This document shows positions 36,680 to 46,106 of a stretch of DNA of 64,000 nucleotides, in pieces. The DNA lies in contig NZ_CP089932.1 of the NCBI RefSeq assembly GCF_021365465.1, forward strand, positions 744,001 through 808,000, read 5' to 3'. The translations under genes and the position numbers were made by a program. The notes under the pieces are model-generated. The model had not been told where the DNA came from and made no database searches. It worked only from the letters and a program-made list of their open reading frames with translations. Within the stretch, counting starts at the first letter, position 1. Each line of letters opens with the position of its first letter. The stretch is from Erwinia tracheiphila. GTDB lineage: Bacteria > Pseudomonadota > Gammaproteobacteria > Enterobacterales > Enterobacteriaceae.

Positions 36680-37523
36680 CTGGTTCCACGCACTTTTTGA
36701 GGCTTCCGGGTTTCCAGCTATCAGCCGGTATTCTTCCGGCATAAGGTTATTCAGGGAGCCAGCGCTCTGTGATTTCCCGTGCTTCTTTCAGCGTTCTGAA
36801 CAGGTAAAAATCCAGTATTTCTGTCCGGTACGTTCGGTTAAACCGTTCGATAAAGCCGTTCTGCGTTGGCTTACCCGGCCTGATAAATTCCAGCATCACG
36901 CCATGGTCCTCAGCCCATTGCGCCAGGGCCAGTGATATCAGCTCTGGCCCCTTGTCCATCCGCATTTTCAGCGGGTATCCACGCTGTGCCACAATCCTGT
37001 CCGGCACACGCACGACCCGCTGCGCCGGGATATTAAGGTCAATTTCTATCGCCAGAGCCTCGCGGTTAAAATCATCCACGACGTTGAAGGTCCGAAAACG
37101 TCGGCCACATGTCAGCGCGTCGTGCATAAAATCAGTCGACCAGCTCTGGTTGAGCGCTTCCAGCGTAGCTGGATTGCGCACCGGCAGGCGCTGTTTACCC
37201 TGACGACGAAAATTGAGTTTTAGCAGACAATAAATCCGGTGTACACGCCTGTGGTTCCGGACGTGGCCCTGCCTGCGAATCACCTGAAAAAGCTGCTTAA
37301 ATCCGTAGCGGGGATAGCGTTCAGCCGCCTCAGTCAGGCTCTGGATCACCGGTTCATCACGTCGCGTGTCCGGCTGATAATGAAACACAGTCCTGTTCAG
37401 CGATAACGTCCTGCATGCCTGGCGTATGCCCATCGTAAACTGTGTGGTCAGATAGCTGACGGGCTCACGCTTTATCGCTGGTTTTAACACTTTTTTTCGA
37501 TAACGTCCTTCAGCGCCCGGCAT
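36680..37523 (-). pseudogene. IS3-family transposase OrfB, damaged at the C-terminus
   Basis: The protein has the integrase-type DDE core: STDFMHDAL, a second Asp in RMDKGPELIS, and the Glu region KPTQNGFIERFNRTYRTEIL. After EITERWLPE the frame stops. The expected C-terminal sequence resumes in another frame as NNLMPEEYRLIAGNPEASKS. The segment that normally reads roughly TEYN-ERPHES is missing, so a short out-of-frame deletion lies at about 36745. Expression would normally need a -1 frameshift from orfA. Confidence 0.82.
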
Positions 37524-37750
37524 TCCGGACCCAGGTCGGCAAACATCAGCTTCGGGCGGCGATTCCCGTCTTCAGGGTCTTTTATCTTTTTGGTATCTGC
37601 GGCTTCCATCCCGCCATATTCAGCCTTCCGGTTGTAGTCGCTGGCTTCGGATATAGCGGTCTCACGGCAGACATTTTTGACGGTTCGACCAGCTTCTACC
37701 GATTTCAGAACGGCGATGCTCTGGTGCTCAGAGAATCGGGCTTTACGCAT
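37484..37750 (-). CDS. IS3-family OrfA
   Basis: The 88-residue helix-turn-helix subunit of an IS3-type transposase begins MRKARFSEHQSIAVLKSVEA and overlaps orfB by 40 bp. The overlap contains an A-rich slippery stretch (GAAAAAAAGTG) suited to programmed -1 frameshifting. The middle (SEASDYNRKAEYGGMEAAD) lacks the usual YYWRKKYGG wording, so it may carry point damage. Confidence 0.78.
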   Translation of the reverse strand: MRKARFSEHQSIAVLKSVEAGRTVKNVCRETAISEASDYNRKAEYGGMEAADTKKIKDPEDGNRRPKLMFADLGPECRALKDVIEKKC

Positions 37751-37829
37751 GGCGATCTCCTCAGAGGAGATAATCAGTATGTCGGAAGATCTCTAAAAGT
37801 GAATGGGCCGTTTTGAGGGGATACTTACA

Positions 37830-39178
37830 TTTCATCACCCAGTGCATAACCGTCAATATTTTTTGAAATATATTTAGCGATATAGTCAGTGGCACTGCAC
37901 AGGCTCGTATCGATGGGGTTTGCCTGAAAACATGCCTCCAGCGCCTGCGGCGTCAGTAACTCTTCTGAATCATCAAAGCGGGAGTGATAGCAAAAAAGAT
38001 CGCGGACGTTATCAACGTGTTCCGGGCGCATGAACAGCAACAGATGCCAGTACAGTGTGCCGTCGTGGTGCGGCCTGGCAACCCTGAATCCAAAAAACCG
38101 GATACCGGTGCGCCGCCATGTAGCGCGAACATGCGCCCAGATTTTACACAGATAGCGCTGGGTGTTGCGGGGGGATACTGCGCCCGCCGTCCATTTGTCA
38201 TTACGGCGGCTGCTTGTATGTACGGCATGAAAACGAGACGGAGCGGTAAGGGTGTGAAACTCCCCGGTCAGTCCCATTTCATTCGCGATATCCTCAAATC
38301 CGCGCTGACGCGTCATCAGTTCCCGGCGACGGTTGGCAGGGTTAGCAATGCTCTTGTTTACCTTGTCCTCCAGTGACGTGCGCTCGCCGGTGTCCTGGTC
38401 CTCAAACTCCATCGCTTTCAGGTATTCACGGTTGGATTTCTTTTGCGCACACTATTCTTTTCTTTCAGGGTCGGCTCACTACAGTACGACGCTGATTTTT
38501 TGTGAACGTAACCGACGGCGATTTGCAGGTGCTCCCGCCACTGGTCATGGACACGACGCAGGCGGCGCAGCCACCACGATGGGGATGCCAGCCGGGGGCA
38601 AACATGTTCAGATAGGAAACCAGCCAGGCAGCACGACCGTATGCACAGATGACAGAGAACGACAGATCGCTGGTTTCACGATAGTAATGCTCCTGATAAT
38701 TGATAAATTCGCCAGTAACCAGAGCGGGCAGTCGGTGCGCAAGGCGCTTCAGCCGGCGGCAGCCGCATCATGGCAGTCAGTTGTAATCCTGCGCAAACTC
38801 AACGAATGCCAGCGGCAGAACGTCTAACCGGTAGCGGGCGTTAACATTGTCAATGCGCGGTAAAACATACTGTTCAAATGTGTCGGTCAGCCAGGCACCA
38901 GCACGCGTTGCTCCTTTAGTGTGAGTGAGATCGTCAACGTGCTGGACATACCAGCGGCGGATAGAATGAGGCAGTTTACTGAGGCGGTGGCGCGCACGAT
39001 GAACGGGATCGGCAGGCGCTTTAGTAAGACAAAGGCCGAGCGCCCAACCGGCAGCTCTGCAGCAATAGTGCCGATAGCCTCGCGGGGCTGATTCCACCAT
39101 TATATCCCGGCTGGTTCAGGTGTTTTTCCGGGATAAGGTGGCGTAGCGGCCGCTTCGACGGGCTCATGACCGGCTGCA
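37830..39178 (-). pseudogene. P2-type replication endonuclease gpA, broken
   Basis: Fragments of one P2 gpA-like rolling-circle initiator run on the reverse strand. The N-terminal part (about 39100-38777) reads PHSIRRWYVQHVDDLTHTKG and LPRIDNVNARYRLDVLP. A middle part is scrambled by frameshifts (YGRAAWLVSYLNMFAPGWHP). The core (38412-37830) has QRGFEDIANEMGLTGEFHTL, TAPSRFHAVH, the metal-binding RPHHDGTLYWHLLLF and YIAKYISKNIDGYAL. A TAG replaces a Trp codon before CAQKKSNREYLKAMEF (about 38450). The 3' end is removed by the IS3 element. No other phage structural genes are present. Confidence 0.82.
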
Positions 39179-41044
39179 TCAGAACTCTTTCTGCCCGCCC
39201 AGTTCAATGACACGGTTTGGCGGAATCATAAACTGCTCGTGGGCGCGCAGGGCATTGTGCTGAAAGAAATGAAAAATGCCGCCTTTCAGCCGTGACAATC
39301 CCCGGCGTTTTTTCATGATCAGCGTGTCGTGAGAGGTAAAGAATGACGCCTCGTTCACTGTGCAGCCGAACCCTTCCAGCCCGCAGAGATACAGGATTTC
39401 CTGCATGGCCGGCACTTCATGCCAGCCGTAAGAGGCGGTCACCTGCCAGAACGTTGGGGAAAGCTGCTGCAGCGCAATCCGATTCTGATTGTATTCTCTC
39501 GGTTTATCCGTAGTACGGATGTGCAGCAGTACGATGCGTTCGTGCATCACGCGGTTATGTTTCAGATTATGCAGCAGTGCCTGAGGGATCTCACTGACCT
39601 TTTTGGTCAGAAAGATGGCGGTTCCCGCGACGCGTTTGGGCGGTGACGCCTCAAGTGAATTAATCATCGCCCTCAGACTTTCCGGGTCGTCACTGAGGCG
39701 GCGAATCAGGCGGGAGCGTTCACTGCTCCAGATTAGCATTAGCACCAGCATCACCATTGCCAGCAATACTGGTACCCAGCCGCCTGACAGCAGTTTGATC
39801 AGGTTCGCGCCAAACAGCGTGACATCAATAACCAACATGCAGAGCAGAAAAATAAGCGCCACGGGCAGTGGCCACTTCCATTTTCTGAACGCCACAATGC
39901 CGGTCAGGAAGGCGGTCAGCACCATCGTACCCGTGACCACGATCCCGTAAGCAGCCGACAGCGCGGAAGAGCTTTTGAAAGCCACAATAATCAAGGTAAC
40001 GGCGATAAACAGCAGCCAGTTGACCACGGGAATATAAATCTGCCCGGACTCGGTGGAAGACGTATAAACAATGCGCATCGGCGGCAAAAAACTCTGGCGT
40101 ATTGCCTGGTGCGTCAGGGTATAAACGCCGGTAATAATGGACTGGGCCGCAATCACCGTCGCCAGGGTGGAAAGCACGATCAGCGGGATTTGCGCCCAGC
40201 CGGGTGCCAGTATATAAAAGGGATTTTTAACTGCATCTGACATGGCAAGCACCAGCGCTCCCTGGCCAAAGTAGTTCAGCACCAGCGAGGGCATAGCGAT
40301 AATTAACCACGCCATCCTGATCGGCATTTTCCCTAAATGCCCCATATCGGCATACAGTGCCTCGGCACCAGTCACCGCCAGCACTACCATGCCCAGCGCG
40401 GCAAAGGAGAGCGCTTTATGGCTGAGTAAAAACGCCAGCGCAAAAGCCGGGTTTAGCGCATGTAGCACCCCAGGATTCATCATAATTCCTCTCAGCCCAA
40501 GCGCCGCCAGCGTGACAAACCACACCAGCATCACCGGGCCGAATACCCGACTGACCCGTTCGGTGCCATGCTTCTGGATAATAAACAGGAGTGCGAGAAT
40601 CACCACGGAAAGCGGTACGATAAAGCGGTCCAGTGCCGGGGCGACAACTTCAATGCCTTCGATAGCGGACATGACTGAAATGGCTGGGGTGATGACACCG
40701 TCACCATAGAAAAACGCGCCGCCCGTCAGCCCCGCCAGCACAATCAGGTGAACGGCCCGACCGCTAACGCTTTGCCGCGCCAGCGACATTAGCGTCATGA
40801 TTCCGCCTTCACCATCCACATCTGCCCGCATAACAAAACAGACGTATTTGATCGTCACGATTAGCGTCAGTCCCCAGAAAATCAGAGAAAGGAAGCCCAT
40901 TACCGCCGTTTCGGTAGTGCCACCTGCAGGCAAAATAGAAAGGCATTCCTTCAGGGTATAAAGCGGGCTGGTGCCAATATCACCAAACACGATGCCCACT
41001 GCGGCCATCATGGCTGCAGGAAGCGGCTGTTTTTTTGAAGTCAT
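39179..41044 (-). CDS. kup: Kup-type low-affinity potassium transporter
   Basis: The 621-residue inner-membrane K+/H+ symporter has about twelve membrane segments in the first 440 residues. The family signature GDIGTSPLYTL is at residues 21-31, with YGDGVITPAISVMSAIEG following. The cytoplasmic C-terminal domain ends in RVIELGGQKEF. It is clearly Kup but more divergent from E. coli Kup than the neighbouring housekeeping proteins, and it is not in the E. coli kup location. It may be a second paralogue. It is divergent from the OtsA-like gene. Confidence 0.92.
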   Translation of the reverse strand: MTSKKQPLPAAMMAAVGIVFGDIGTSPLYTLKECLSILPAGGTTETAVMGFLSLIFWGLTLIVTIKYVCFVMRADVDGEGGIMTLMSLARQSVSGRAVHLIVLAGLTGGAFFYGDGVITPAISVMSAIEGIEVVAPALDRFIVPLSVVILALLFIIQKHGTERVSRVFGPVMLVWFVTLAALGLRGIMMNPGVLHALNPAFALAFLLSHKALSFAALGMVVLAVTGAEALYADMGHLGKMPIRMAWLIIAMPSLVLNYFGQGALVLAMSDAVKNPFYILAPGWAQIPLIVLSTLATVIAAQSIITGVYTLTHQAIRQSFLPPMRIVYTSSTESGQIYIPVVNWLLFIAVTLIIVAFKSSSALSAAYGIVVTGTMVLTAFLTGIVAFRKWKWPLPVALIFLLCMLVIDVTLFGANLIKLLSGGWVPVLLAMVMLVLMLIWSSERSRLIRRLSDDPESLRAMINSLEASPPKRVAGTAIFLTKKVSEIPQALLHNLKHNRVMHERIVLLHIRTTDKPREYNQNRIALQQLSPTFWQVTASYGWHEVPAMQEILYLCGLEGFGCTVNEASFFTSHDTLIMKKRRGLSRLKGGIFHFFQHNALRAHEQFMIPPNRVIELGGQKEF

Positions 41045-41345
41045 AAGAGATGCGTCTTATCTGTGAGTTGTCGAAAGTAAAGAACGGCCCGCAAAATGAA
41101 TATCAGCGTGAGCAGAACAAAAAACTGTGGGAGTATCAGATTAAACATAATGCTGCCCTTAAAATATGCAACATTTACAGGTTCGTTTTCTTGCAAAAAG
41201 ATAACATTATTAAGCGATTTTTACTCCCCCAGTCTGTATTTTTACGCCTTTTTTATATCTGAAACCGTTTAATGATTGGCATCTGTTGCCTCTCTGGCTT
41301 CGCTCTCTCTGCATCCGGCAGGGAAGACATTTTCAGGAAAACGTT
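41045..41345. promoter_or_regulatory. Divergent kup / OtsA-like intergenic region
   Basis: This 301-bp gap separates two divergent genes and presumably holds both promoters. It is AT-rich with several near-consensus hexamers, but no single promoter or operator stood out. GGA in AGGAAAACGTT just before 41346 supports the OtsA-like start. The Kup start at 41044 has a weak ribosome-binding site. Confidence 0.4.
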
Positions 41346-42779
41346 ATGTCAGGTCTGATTCTGGTTTCACATAATATGTCTCATTCCTCCACGCTTTCAG
41401 CATTGTATAAAAGCATACTGACCTGCCGACGCGATCTCAGTTTGTGGATTAGCTGGAATGGTAAAACGACTGAGTTTCCAGCCGAACATCCAGGGGAGTT
41501 TACTTTTTGCAACGGCGCTGATTACGACGTGCTGACTTTTCCTCTCAGTGATGCGGAATTGCATGACGGTTATATGGGCTATGTTCATAAAGGGCTGTGG
41601 CCCGTTTTTCATCAGCGCCCGGACCTTGCACGCTTCAGCCTGGATGGGCTCATGCAATACCGTAAGTTCAATGAGGTCTATGCACAGGCGATAGCAGAAT
41701 ATGCAATGCTGGATGATGCGATCTGGATTCAGGATTATCACCTTATCCCCTGTGCCCAACTGATTCGTGATGCCGGGCTGACCAACCGAACGGGATTCTT
41801 CTTCCATCAGCCTTTTCCCGCCGGGCAAGGATTTGAAGCCATTCCCGACTGGCGATGGCTGGCAGAGTCCCTGCTTTGCTGTGACATTATCGGTTTTCAG
41901 ACCTTGCAGGATATGAAAAATTTTCTGCTGTGGGTCGAAAGCGAGTTTCGTATTGAGCACCTTGCCAGCACCCGTTTTCGTATCAATGGACGCATTGTCA
42001 CCGTGGGCATTTTTCCGGTCGGTATCGATCTGAATGACGTTGAATCGCTTATTCAAAGTAGCCGCTGTAGCCTGACTGAGCAGGAGTGTCGCCAAACCCT
42101 GCCCGGGAACAGCGTGCTCAGTGGTGGCCATCTTGATGATAGCGCCGGGCTGCCTTACCGCATCAGCGCGATGGAAATCCTGCTGCGTCGGCATGAAGAA
42201 TACGTCGGAAACGTAGTGCTATTACAGCTTGCATCACCCTCGGCAGGATATTCTCATCGGGCCAGTGAAATGAGTCATGAATTGGAGACGCTGTGCGGTG
42301 AGCTTAATGGGGTGAAGGGGACACTGGACTGGTACCCAATAAATTTTCTGACCCACCATTACACTCGGGAAGAACAGGCGGGGATCTACCGTGCTTCGCG
42401 CGTTGCGGTGGTCACGCCGTTAATTGCCGGCATGAGTCTTATGGCAAAAATGTATGTTGCCTTGCAGGACCCGGCCGATCCGGGCGTGTTGATATTGTCC
42501 CAGTTTGCCGGGGCATCGGAGCATATGGACGGCGCAATTATCGTCAACCCCTACGATCCTGATGCGATCGCAGATGCGATACATACCGCACTTCATTTAT
42601 CCCTTAACGAACGTAAAAAAATGCATTCACGACTGATGGTCGGTATAGCGCAGCACGACTGTCACTGGTGGGCTGAACAGTTTCTTGCAGGGTTGAGCAA
42701 CATTGAAAATGATGTGGCGACCCCGCCTGGCTGGGCCCTGGCGCTCTCTTCCTGCCTGTCGCACCGCATCAGATACTGA
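41346..42779 (+). CDS. OtsA-like glycosyltransferase-20 protein, probable pseudoenzyme
   Basis: The 477-residue protein aligns end to end, with almost identical numbering, to trehalose-6-phosphate synthase OtsA (474 residues). Fold-defining segments remain: IWIQDYHLIPCA (Asp130), GFFFHQPFPAG (His154), DPADPGVLILSQFAGASEHM and IIVNPYDPDAIADAI. Residues that bind UDP-glucose and glucose-6-phosphate in OtsA are replaced: Arg9 region (SHNMS), the Gly-Gly loop, R262H, K267A, R300A, D361A, N364S and E369M. The reading frame is undamaged, so the changes look maintained rather than random decay. No otsB is adjacent. Catalysis of trehalose-phosphate synthesis is unlikely. Confidence 0.85.
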   Translation: MSGLILVSHNMSHSSTLSALYKSILTCRRDLSLWISWNGKTTEFPAEHPGEFTFCNGADYDVLTFPLSDAELHDGYMGYVHKGLWPVFHQRPDLARFSLDGLMQYRKFNEVYAQAIAEYAMLDDAIWIQDYHLIPCAQLIRDAGLTNRTGFFFHQPFPAGQGFEAIPDWRWLAESLLCCDIIGFQTLQDMKNFLLWVESEFRIEHLASTRFRINGRIVTVGIFPVGIDLNDVESLIQSSRCSLTEQECRQTLPGNSVLSGGHLDDSAGLPYRISAMEILLRRHEEYVGNVVLLQLASPSAGYSHRASEMSHELETLCGELNGVKGTLDWYPINFLTHHYTREEQAGIYRASRVAVVTPLIAGMSLMAKMYVALQDPADPGVLILSQFAGASEHMDGAIIVNPYDPDAIADAIHTALHLSLNERKKMHSRLMVGIAQHDCHWWAEQFLAGLSNIENDVATPPGWALALSSCLSHRIRY

Positions 42780-42876
42780 GCACGTACACAATCCGGTCTG
42801 AAATTCACTGACAGGGTTATAAACTCGCAGCGGCCGAGGGTAAAATACCCACGACTGAGATTAGCTGATGACCAGA

Positions 42877-43887
42877 TTAATGCTGACTGGAAAGTGTCGC
42901 AACCATAACGGCTTTGATGGTATGAAGCCGGTTTTCTGCCTGGTCGAAAACCACGCTGTGCGCAGATTCGAAAACGTCGTCTGTGACTTCTATTCCGCCG
43001 TGCAGATCGTATTGTTCTGCCATCTGCTGACCCAGCGTGGTCTGGCGATCATGAAAGGCGGGGAGACAGTGAAGGAATTTCATCTGCGGATTGCCGGTTA
43101 GCTTCAGCATGGCACTGTCAACCTGATAGGGTCGTAACAGAGCGATACGTTCCTGCCACACTTCTTTCGGCTCTCCCATTGATACCCACACATCGGTATA
43201 AATGAAATCTGCGCCTGTTACGCCTTCGGCAATGTCTTCGGTCAGGGTTATTTTACCACCGGTTTTCTCTGCTGCGAGGCGGCATTCCTTGAGCAGTTTG
43301 GCATCTGGCCAGCAGCCTTTAGGGGCGACCAGACGAAGATCAAGGCCAACCAGCGCCGCCGCCTCCATCATGGTGTTGCCCATATTGTTGTGTGCATCGC
43401 CAACGTATGCAAAGGTCATTTCGCTGAACGCTTTCTCTGGCAAATGCTCCTGCATGGTGAGAAGGTCAGCCAGTAATTGCGTGGGATGAAACTCATTGGT
43501 CAGGCCGTTCCACACCGGTACGCCAGCATGTTCTGCCAGTGATTCAACCAGTTCCTGGCCGTGGCCACGATATTGGATGCCATCATACATGCGGCCGAGC
43601 ACGCGGGCGGTGTCTCTCATCGACTCTTTATGGCCGATCTGGCTGCCGCTTGGGCCAAGATAAGTCACCCTTGCTCCCTGATCGTAGGCGGCAACTTCGA
43701 AAGAGCATCGGGTGCGTGTTGAGTCTTTTTCGAAGATGAGCGCAATATTTTTCCCTTTCAGATAAGGGATTTCTTCACCGTTTTTCTTGTTCTTTTTTAA
43801 GGTGGCGGCGAGGGCCAGCAAGTCATTTAACTCTGCGGGGGTAAAATCCAGTAGTCTGAGAAAGTGGCGTTGATAAAACTGACTCAT
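42877..43887 (-). CDS. argI: Ornithine carbamoyltransferase
   Basis: The 336-residue enzyme makes citrulline from ornithine and carbamoyl phosphate. Motifs present are the carbamoyl-phosphate site [40 protein letters not shown] and the ornithine-binding HCLPAFHD. Length is close to that of E. coli ArgI (334). A perfect ArgR operator lies just upstream. The position next to rraB is the E. coli argI position, rather than that of the argF paralogue. Confidence 0.96.
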   Translation of the reverse strand: MSQFYQRHFLRLLDFTPAELNDLLALAATLKKNKKNGEEIPYLKGKNIALIFEKDSTRTRCSFEVAAYDQGARVTYLGPSGSQIGHKESMRDTARVLGRMYDGIQYRGHGQELVESLAEHAGVPVWNGLTNEFHPTQLLADLLTMQEHLPEKAFSEMTFAYVGDAHNNMGNTMMEAAALVGLDLRLVAPKGCWPDAKLLKECRLAAEKTGGKITLTEDIAEGVTGADFIYTDVWVSMGEPKEVWQERIALLRPYQVDSAMLKLTGNPQMKFLHCLPAFHDRQTTLGQQMAEQYDLHGGIEVTDDVFESAHSVVFDQAENRLHTIKAVMVATLSSQH

Positions 43888-43902
43888 TGAGCACTCCGGT
43901 TT

Positions 43903-43930
43903 ATTAAATTGAATTTAAATTCAATTTAAT
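43903..43930 (-). promoter_or_regulatory. ARG box operator of argI
   Basis: A perfect 28-bp palindrome contains TGAATTTAAATTCA (43910-43923), an exact match to the ArgR consensus TGAAT-W4-ATTCA, with AT-rich symmetric flanks. It begins 16 bp upstream of argI. On the reverse strand TTGAAA (43950-43945) is 17 bp from TAAATT inside the palindrome, so ArgR binding would block the promoter. Confidence 0.88.
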
Positions 43931-43996
43931 CGTATGAGTATGCATTTTCAACCCCGTAATACAGAAACTTTTTGATAATGGTAGAGGCATAAAGGG

Positions 43997-44033
43997 CAGT
44001 ATGTGAAAATAGCCGCAAGAGTGTCACATACTG
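43997..44033 (+). promoter_or_regulatory. Hairpin in the rraB leader
   Basis: A perfect 10-bp inverted repeat CAGTATGTGA / TCACATACTG with a 17-nt loop abuts the rraB ribosome-binding site (AGGAAAGG). In RNA it would form a stem directly before the translation start. The spacing of its TGTGA and TCACA halves is too wide for a CRP site. Confidence 0.55.
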
Positions 44034-44044
44034 AGGAAAGGATT

Positions 44045-44461
44045 ATGGCAAACGAAGCATTACTGGAAGAACAGCGAGAAGAGACGCGGCTGATTATCGA
44101 AGAGTTACTGGATGATGGCAGTGACCCTGATGCACTTTATACTATTGAGCACCATTTTTCCTGCAGCAACTTTGATGCATTAGAAAAAGCGGCGGTGGAA
44201 GCGTTTAAATTAGGTTATGAAGTGACCGATGCGGAAGAACTGGAACTGGAAGACGGCAGTAAAGTCATGTGCTGCGATGTCCTCAGCGAATGTGCACTAG
44301 AAGCTGAGTTAATCGATGAGCAGGTCGAGCAGCTGGTCAACCTGGTCGCTAAGTTCCATGTTGATTATGATGGTTGGGGAACCTATTTTGAAGATCCGGA
44401 TGCTGGAGACGAGGGTGATAGCTCCCCGGAAGATGAAGACGATAATGGGGTTCGTCATTAA
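44045..44461 (+). CDS. rraB: RNase E inhibitor RraB
   Basis: The 138-residue acidic protein binds and modulates RNase E. It carries [30 protein letters not shown] and [16 protein letters not shown] [15 protein letters not shown] near the end, then an acidic tail ending GVRH, as in E. coli YjgD. Length is identical. It starts at the ATG after the leader hairpin. Confidence 0.95.
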   Translation: MANEALLEEQREETRLIIEELLDDGSDPDALYTIEHHFSCSNFDALEKAAVEAFKLGYEVTDAEELELEDGSKVMCCDVLSECALEAELIDEQVEQLVNLVAKFHVDYDGWGTYFEDPDAGDEGDSSPEDEDDNGVRH

Positions 44462-44570
44462 AATTTAGCAAGCCTGGAAAGACTTGAATTGATTCACTCC
44501 TTGTCCCGCCGGGACTTGCAATCCCGGCTATGAAGTCACTTTGTTATTGAACGACGGCACCGTTGAACTT

Positions 44571-45332
44571 ATGAATACCGAACTGCTCCTTGCGTCTGTT
44601 AACGCTTTTTTACGCTGTCGCACGCCCTGTGCGTGGATTGATGAAGCACGCAAACCAGAAAATCTACCGTTATTACTCACTGATCATCTGGTCTGCGAAC
44701 TGAAAGCCGCCCAGACTGCAATGTGGTTGATTCGCAAATATGTTGCCGACCGCGAGAGCGGTGATGCACTACTTGCCTGGCTGAAGCCATGGGAACAGTT
44801 TGTTCACAGCGGTAATAGCTCTCTGGCTTTTCTGGCAGAACACAAAGGGTTATCGAAAACCATTATCAGTTGTGCTGATGTCAGGTATGGTGATGAACTG
44901 GTTGATAAAATGGTCTTATTAATAAAAGAGGAGTTACACCACTTTTATCAGGTAATGGAAATTATGCAGGAACGCAATATTCCCTATGCCAGAGTAACGG
45001 CCAGTCGTTACGCCAAAGGCCTGCTTGCGGATGTAGCCACCTGGGAACCACAGACGTTGGTCGACAAGCTTATTTGTGGTGCCTACATTGAAGCACGTTC
45101 ATGTGAGCGTTTTGCCAGTCTGGCCCCCTGGCTTGATGAAAAACTGTCCGCTTTTTATCTCTCTCTGCTGCGTTCGGAAGCGCGCCATTACCAGGATTAT
45201 CTGATGCTGGCTACGCAAATTTCTCCAGAAGATATCTCCTGCCGCATCAGGAAAATCGGCGAGACGGAGGCAAGGCTGATTAATGAGCCAGATAATGAAC
45301 TGCGTTTTCATAGCGGTGTACCTGCGTGGTAG
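44571..45332 (+). CDS. miaE: tRNA ms2io6A37 hydroxylase MiaE
   Basis: The 253-residue diiron enzyme hydroxylates the isopentenyl side chain of ms2i6A37 in tRNAs reading UNN codons, an O2-dependent step. The four-helix diiron ligands are recognisable in IKEELHHFYQVME, CGAYIEARSCERF and LLRSEARHYQDYLM. E. coli K-12 lacks the gene, while Salmonella and many enterobacteria have it. The ATG at 44571 gives the usual length; a TTG at 44541 in the same frame is an alternative. An IS1-type element follows 23 bp after the stop. Confidence 0.9.
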   Translation: MNTELLLASVNAFLRCRTPCAWIDEARKPENLPLLLTDHLVCELKAAQTAMWLIRKYVADRESGDALLAWLKPWEQFVHSGNSSLAFLAEHKGLSKTIISCADVRYGDELVDKMVLLIKEELHHFYQVMEIMQERNIPYARVTASRYAKGLLADVATWEPQTLVDKLICGAYIEARSCERFASLAPWLDEKLSAFYLSLLRSEARHYQDYLMLATQISPEDISCRIRKIGETEARLINEPDNELRFHSGVPAW

Positions 45333-45408
45333 CCAGAAATGTGTACCGCTAGTCCGGTCGTGACGCAGACTTGCTGATCACGTATGCTTTGCGCTTTGGA
45401 TGTAACAT

Positions 45409-45684
45409 ATGGCTAAAGTTGATGTCGTCTGCCCTCAGTGCAATGAAACTTATGCTGTACGATGTAACGGACATTCAGCATCCGGTGCCCAACGTTACAT
45501 CTGCAAGCATTGTTCAAAGACCTTTCAGCTCAATTTTAGCTACTCCGGTGCCAAACCAGACACACACCAGACCATTGTTAATATGGCCATGAATGGTTAC
45601 GGATGTCGCGATACCGCACGGGTTCTCGGTATCAGCCTCAATACGATTCTGCGGCACTTAAAAAAATTTCCCCAAAGCAGGTAG
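45409..45684 (+). CDS. insA: IS1-family InsA
   Basis: The 91-residue zinc-finger/HTH protein has CPQCNETYAVRCNGHSASGA with further cysteines in YICKHCSKTFQL, then [20 protein letters not shown]. It represses and binds the element ends. The A-rich run TTAAAAAAATTT at about 45659 near its end is the likely site of the -1 frameshift that makes InsAB'. Confidence 0.9.
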   Translation: MAKVDVVCPQCNETYAVRCNGHSASGAQRYICKHCSKTFQLNFSYSGAKPDTHQTIVNMAMNGYGCRDTARVLGISLNTILRHLKKFPQSR

Positions 45685-46106
45685 CTGAGAATATCGACCC
45701 CGAAACGGAGGTTGTTATCTGCTGTGAAGCCGGTGAACAATGGTCTTACGTGCGGTGTAAAAGCAATCCCCGGTGGTTGTTCTATGCTTATGACCGTATC
45801 CGCAAACGTGCTCTGGCCCACGTCTTCGGCCCGAGAAATGCCCCGACCCTGCGACGATTGCTGGCCCTGTTAAGCAAATTTAACATTGCCTTTTATATGA
45901 CAGATGCGTGGCCGGTTTATAAAGTTCTGTTAAGTGCAACAGGCCACGTGGTGAGCAAGAAATATACCCAACGGACAGAACGACATAATCTTAATCTTCG
46001 CACACATATCAAACGACTGACCCGCAGAACAATTTGCTTTTCGAAGTCAGAGGAAATGCACGATAAGATCATCGGTTGGTATCTTACTCTTCATCATTAT
46101 CAATAA
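45603..46106 (+). CDS. insB: IS1-family InsB (transposase part)
   Basis: The DDE transposase part is in the -1 frame relative to insA. It contains EQWSYVRCKSNPRWLFYAYD, YMTDAWPVYK and KKYTQRTERHNLNLRTHIKR, then FSKSEEMHDKIIGWYL. The catalytic aspartates and glutamate of IS1 InsB appear retained. The open frame begins inside insA, and the working product is the frameshift fusion. The element may be active. Confidence 0.88.
   Translation: MSRYRTGSRYQPQYDSAALKKISPKQVAENIDPETEVVICCEAGEQWSYVRCKSNPRWLFYAYDRIRKRALAHVFGPRNAPTLRRLLALLSKFNIAFYMTDAWPVYKVLLSATGHVVSKKYTQRTERHNLNLRTHIKRLTRRTICFSKSEEMHDKIIGWYLTLHHYQ

Larger units (their letters stand above)
36664..37829 (-). mobile_element. IS3-family element
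   Basis: A 1,166-bp element is bounded by 12-bp terminal inverted repeats TGTAAGTATCCC (36664-36675) and GGGATACTTACA (37818-37829). It carries overlapping orfA and orfB on the reverse strand. The 4-bp sequences outside the two ends (ATCC and TTTC) do not match, so there is no target duplication. The two flanks also belong to different genes, which points to a deletion or recombination adjacent to the element. Confidence 0.88.

Noticed and set aside
38333..38827. Forward 164-codon frame
   Set aside because: It is antisense to gpA remnants whose reverse-strand pieces match P2 gpA in order.
37830..39178. A complete P2 prophage
   Set aside because: Only a broken gpA is recognisable. There are no capsid, tail, lysis, integrase or repressor genes around it.
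41397..42194. Reverse-strand 265-codon frame inside the OtsA-like gene
   Set aside because: The forward frame aligns to OtsA throughout, so the opposite frame is a shadow.
43997..44033. CRP site before rraB
   Set aside because: TGTGA and TCACA are present, but the spacing is 17 rather than 6 bp, so a hairpin is the better reading.
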